Positions 62,685 to 64,000 of a stretch of DNA of 64,000 nt are shown piece after piece. Source of the stretch: an uncultured Cohaesibacter sp. GTDB lineage: Bacteria; Pseudomonadota; Alphaproteobacteria; Rhizobiales; Cohaesibacteraceae. Every line of letters begins with the position of its first letter. Position 1 is the stretch's first letter. The translations under genes were made by a program, and so were the position numbers. The notes beneath the pieces are model-generated. The model worked only from the letters and a program-made list of their open reading frames with translations, did no database searches and was not told the DNA's origin. The stretch is from NCBI RefSeq assembly GCF_963662805.1, contig NZ_OY759862.1, forward strand, positions 62,001 through 126,000, in the 5' to 3' direction.

Positions 62685-63680
62685 TCAAACGCCTTTCAGG
62701 TCAAGTCTGGTGATATAGTTGCCGCGCTTGATGGAATGGACGGCCTTGTGAATGAGATAGTTGCCCGCATAGCGACCAAAGGTCGGGCCGAGTGCCACGA
62801 CGAGGCCCGCAACCAGCGTGGGGTCGCCAACAAGTGAGAGGCTGGCCGTGCGCTTGTCCTCATTGGCCTTGGCCAACCGTCCCTTGGCGAGCTTTTCGGC
62901 CTGCTCCTCATTCTCCACCCGTTCGTCGATCTTCAGGATATCACCGGATTTGGAGGATTGATCTTCTGCCTCCGCCTTGATGAGCTTTTTGGAGGTTGGA
63001 TCGAGATAGCAGACCTTGGCCTTCTTGTAGGTCTTTGAGGACTGATCCTTGGCCCTCCAGGTCAGGATGGTGGTCGGATCGGCCAGATTGAAGGTCTTGA
63101 CGGGGCCTTGGCTTTCCAGATCCTTGCGCTTGTAGAAGACCAACTGGCGATGCTTGATCGCCACGAAATACCCGAAGTCCTCGGCGAGCCGTCTGATATA
63201 GGAGAGATCTCGCTCGCGCCGTTGGCGTTTGTAATCGAACTTCAGCTCCTCGATGTCACCGGAGACGGTATAGCCAAGATTGTTGGCGGTTTCGGTGATG
63301 ATCTTCTTGAGGTCGGTCTTTTCCGAGCCCTTGCTCTTCTGCGTGCGCTGATCTTTTTCCGGGAAAGCGGAGGTTGCCCGGAAGCAGACGATGTCATTGC
63401 CACGGGAGCCGCTGGCATCGGGAATATCGATCTGATAGGAGCCGCAGGGCATCAGAAGGCCGCCCTTGTAGCCGATGCTCGCGTCACACAGATCACCCTC
63501 ATCGGGTCGCCAGGCTCCTCGCCACAGGCCGGTGTCATCCCGTAAGCGCACGGCAATCTCGTCGGCCTTGCCGTGGAGATTGTCGGTCCAGGTAAAATCA
63601 AGGAGGTAGGGTGCAAAGGCGGACCCGACCTCAATGCCGTTGATGGTGAGCGAGACAGTCGGTTCGGCAAGTTGGCTCAT
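62685..63680 (-). CDS. Phage late control/tail hub protein D
   Basis: A 331-residue P2 gpD-family hub protein. Hallmarks are FTWTDNLHGKADEIAVRLRD near the start, RRERDLSYIRRLAEDFGYFVAIKHRQLVFYKR in the middle, and GRYAGNYLIHKAVHSIKRGNYITRLDL at the end. The ATG at 63680 lies five bases after the upstream gene stop; the open frame further upstream is a continuation of no interest. It forms the tail-tube to spike hub. Confidence 0.9.
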   Translation of the reverse strand: MSQLAEPTVSLTINGIEVGSAFAPYLLDFTWTDNLHGKADEIAVRLRDDTGLWRGAWRPDEGDLCDASIGYKGGLLMPCGSYQIDIPDASGSRGNDIVCFRATSAFPEKDQRTQKSKGSEKTDLKKIITETANNLGYTVSGDIEELKFDYKRQRRERDLSYIRRLAEDFGYFVAIKHRQLVFYKRKDLESQGPVKTFNLADPTTILTWRAKDQSSKTYKKAKVCYLDPTSKKLIKAEAEDQSSKSGDILKIDERVENEEQAEKLAKGRLAKANEDKRTASLSLVGDPTLVAGLVVALGPTFGRYAGNYLIHKAVHSIKRGNYITRLDLKGV

Positions 63681-63685
63681 GAGCT

Positions 63686-64000
63686 TTACAGCAATCCCTT
63701 GAGCGACTGAGCCACATCCCGCGCCAGGCGTTTGTAGGATCGCGGATGCACCCTGTCCTTGCCTGCTTTGAAAGAGATCACCAGATCCCCGTTCCGTTGG
63801 GCAATCTTGCGCACGATGGCAGATGCTCTTTTGTGGCGAGGCTCGATCCAAATGACCGCCGTCGCGCCGCTTTTATCCCGAATGGCTTTGAGGTTGGCCT
63901 CAAGCCGTTTGTTGTCTGGGTCGTTGGACCCCGCCGAGACAATGAGCACATCGGCTGGTTCAGTGCGCTTGAGAACCGCTTTGGAGGATAGCCCAACCTT
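63686..64000 (-). CDS. SGNH-hydrolase-like tail-associated protein (partial, 3' part)
   Basis: At least 105 residues; the frame stays open to the window end. The C-terminal half of an SGNH/GDSL-like fold is suggested by VSAGSNDPDNKRLEANLKAIR (GxND block) and DRVHPRSYKRLARDV (DxVH catalytic block). This would be an esterase or peptidoglycan/polysaccharide deacylase helping entry. It takes the place where gpX or gpU is expected next to D. It reads KVGLSSKAVLKRTEPADVLI at the cut edge. Confidence 0.6.
   Translation of the reverse strand, partial: KVGLSSKAVLKRTEPADVLIVSAGSNDPDNKRLEANLKAIRDKSGATAVIWIEPRHKRASAIVRKIAQRNGDLVISFKAGKDRVHPRSYKRLARDVAQSLKGLL

Larger units (their letters stand above)
53113..64000. 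mobile_element. Contractile-tail (P2-like) prophage, left part, cut by window end
   Basis: Tail and baseplate genes on the minus strand in the order (SGNH-like) - D - V - [PIN] - W - J - I - fibre - small - fibre - Dam. Short overlaps between most of them show one late operon. The left boundary is not proven; it may be the attR copy at 53094-53112, which would put island and prophage in tandem at tRNA-Phe. Capsid, lysis, integrase and regulatory genes must lie beyond the window. Confidence 0.8.

Overview
The window looks like an alphaproteobacterial chromosome, most likely a marine Hyphomicrobiales (Rhizobiales) member of the Cohaesibacter/Stappia kind. The reasons are the block murA - DUF2948 - hisD - UPF0262 - low-Mr phosphatase - infA - maf - yacG, paired phasins, a PdhS/PleC-like kinase, long flagellins, and a tRNA-His with A73 and no encoded G-1. 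This placement is inferred from gene content and not from a database search.

Layout. 1-3.9 kb: an RND efflux operon (adaptor and permease) broken by many single-base frameshifts and closed by a strong terminator. 4.1-6.8 kb: an aldehyde dehydrogenase/SDR operon and a small membrane protein. 6.8-11.2 kb: a 1458-residue PAS histidine kinase with a very long acidic linker. 11.6-12.8 kb: two phasins, the first behind candidate PhaR sites. 13.0 kb: tRNA-His. 13.4-16.6 kb: an ammonium transporter fused to PAS, GGDEF and EAL domains. 16.7-30.7 kb: a minus-strand flagellar cluster (ECF sigma, one decayed and two intact flagellins, fliD, fliS, flgD, flgE, a small gene, flgN-like, flgK, flgL); flgE to flgK also carry frameshifts.

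31.3-37.9 kb is mixed accessory DNA: a GST, a LysE exporter with an AraC regulator, a hairpin-rich non-coding stretch, a probable IS3 remnant, an orphan asparagine-synthase-like gene and tRNA-Thr. 38.2-46.6 kb is the conserved murA-yacG block, interrupted by a minus-strand RES/Xre toxin-antitoxin pair and a DUF1697 gene.

46.9-53.1 kb is a small integrative island in the 3' end of tRNA-Phe. It is bounded by a perfect 19-bp direct repeat and carries a tyrosine integrase, a two-gene CBASS-type antiphage module (a CD-NTase and a Cap15-like membrane effector), a serine recombinase, a ParB-fold protein and a small unknown gene. Directly to its right lies a contractile-tail (P2-like) prophage, cut by the window end, with genes D, V, W, J, I, two paralogous tail fibres and a Dam methylase. 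It carries two non-phage-like cargo genes: a PIN-domain protein inside the tail operon and a membrane-anchored unknown protein near the left edge. The two strongest leads are the compact CBASS island beside a prophage and the PIN cargo gene with its own putative operator. The frameshift clusters need read-level checking before being called real pseudogenes.
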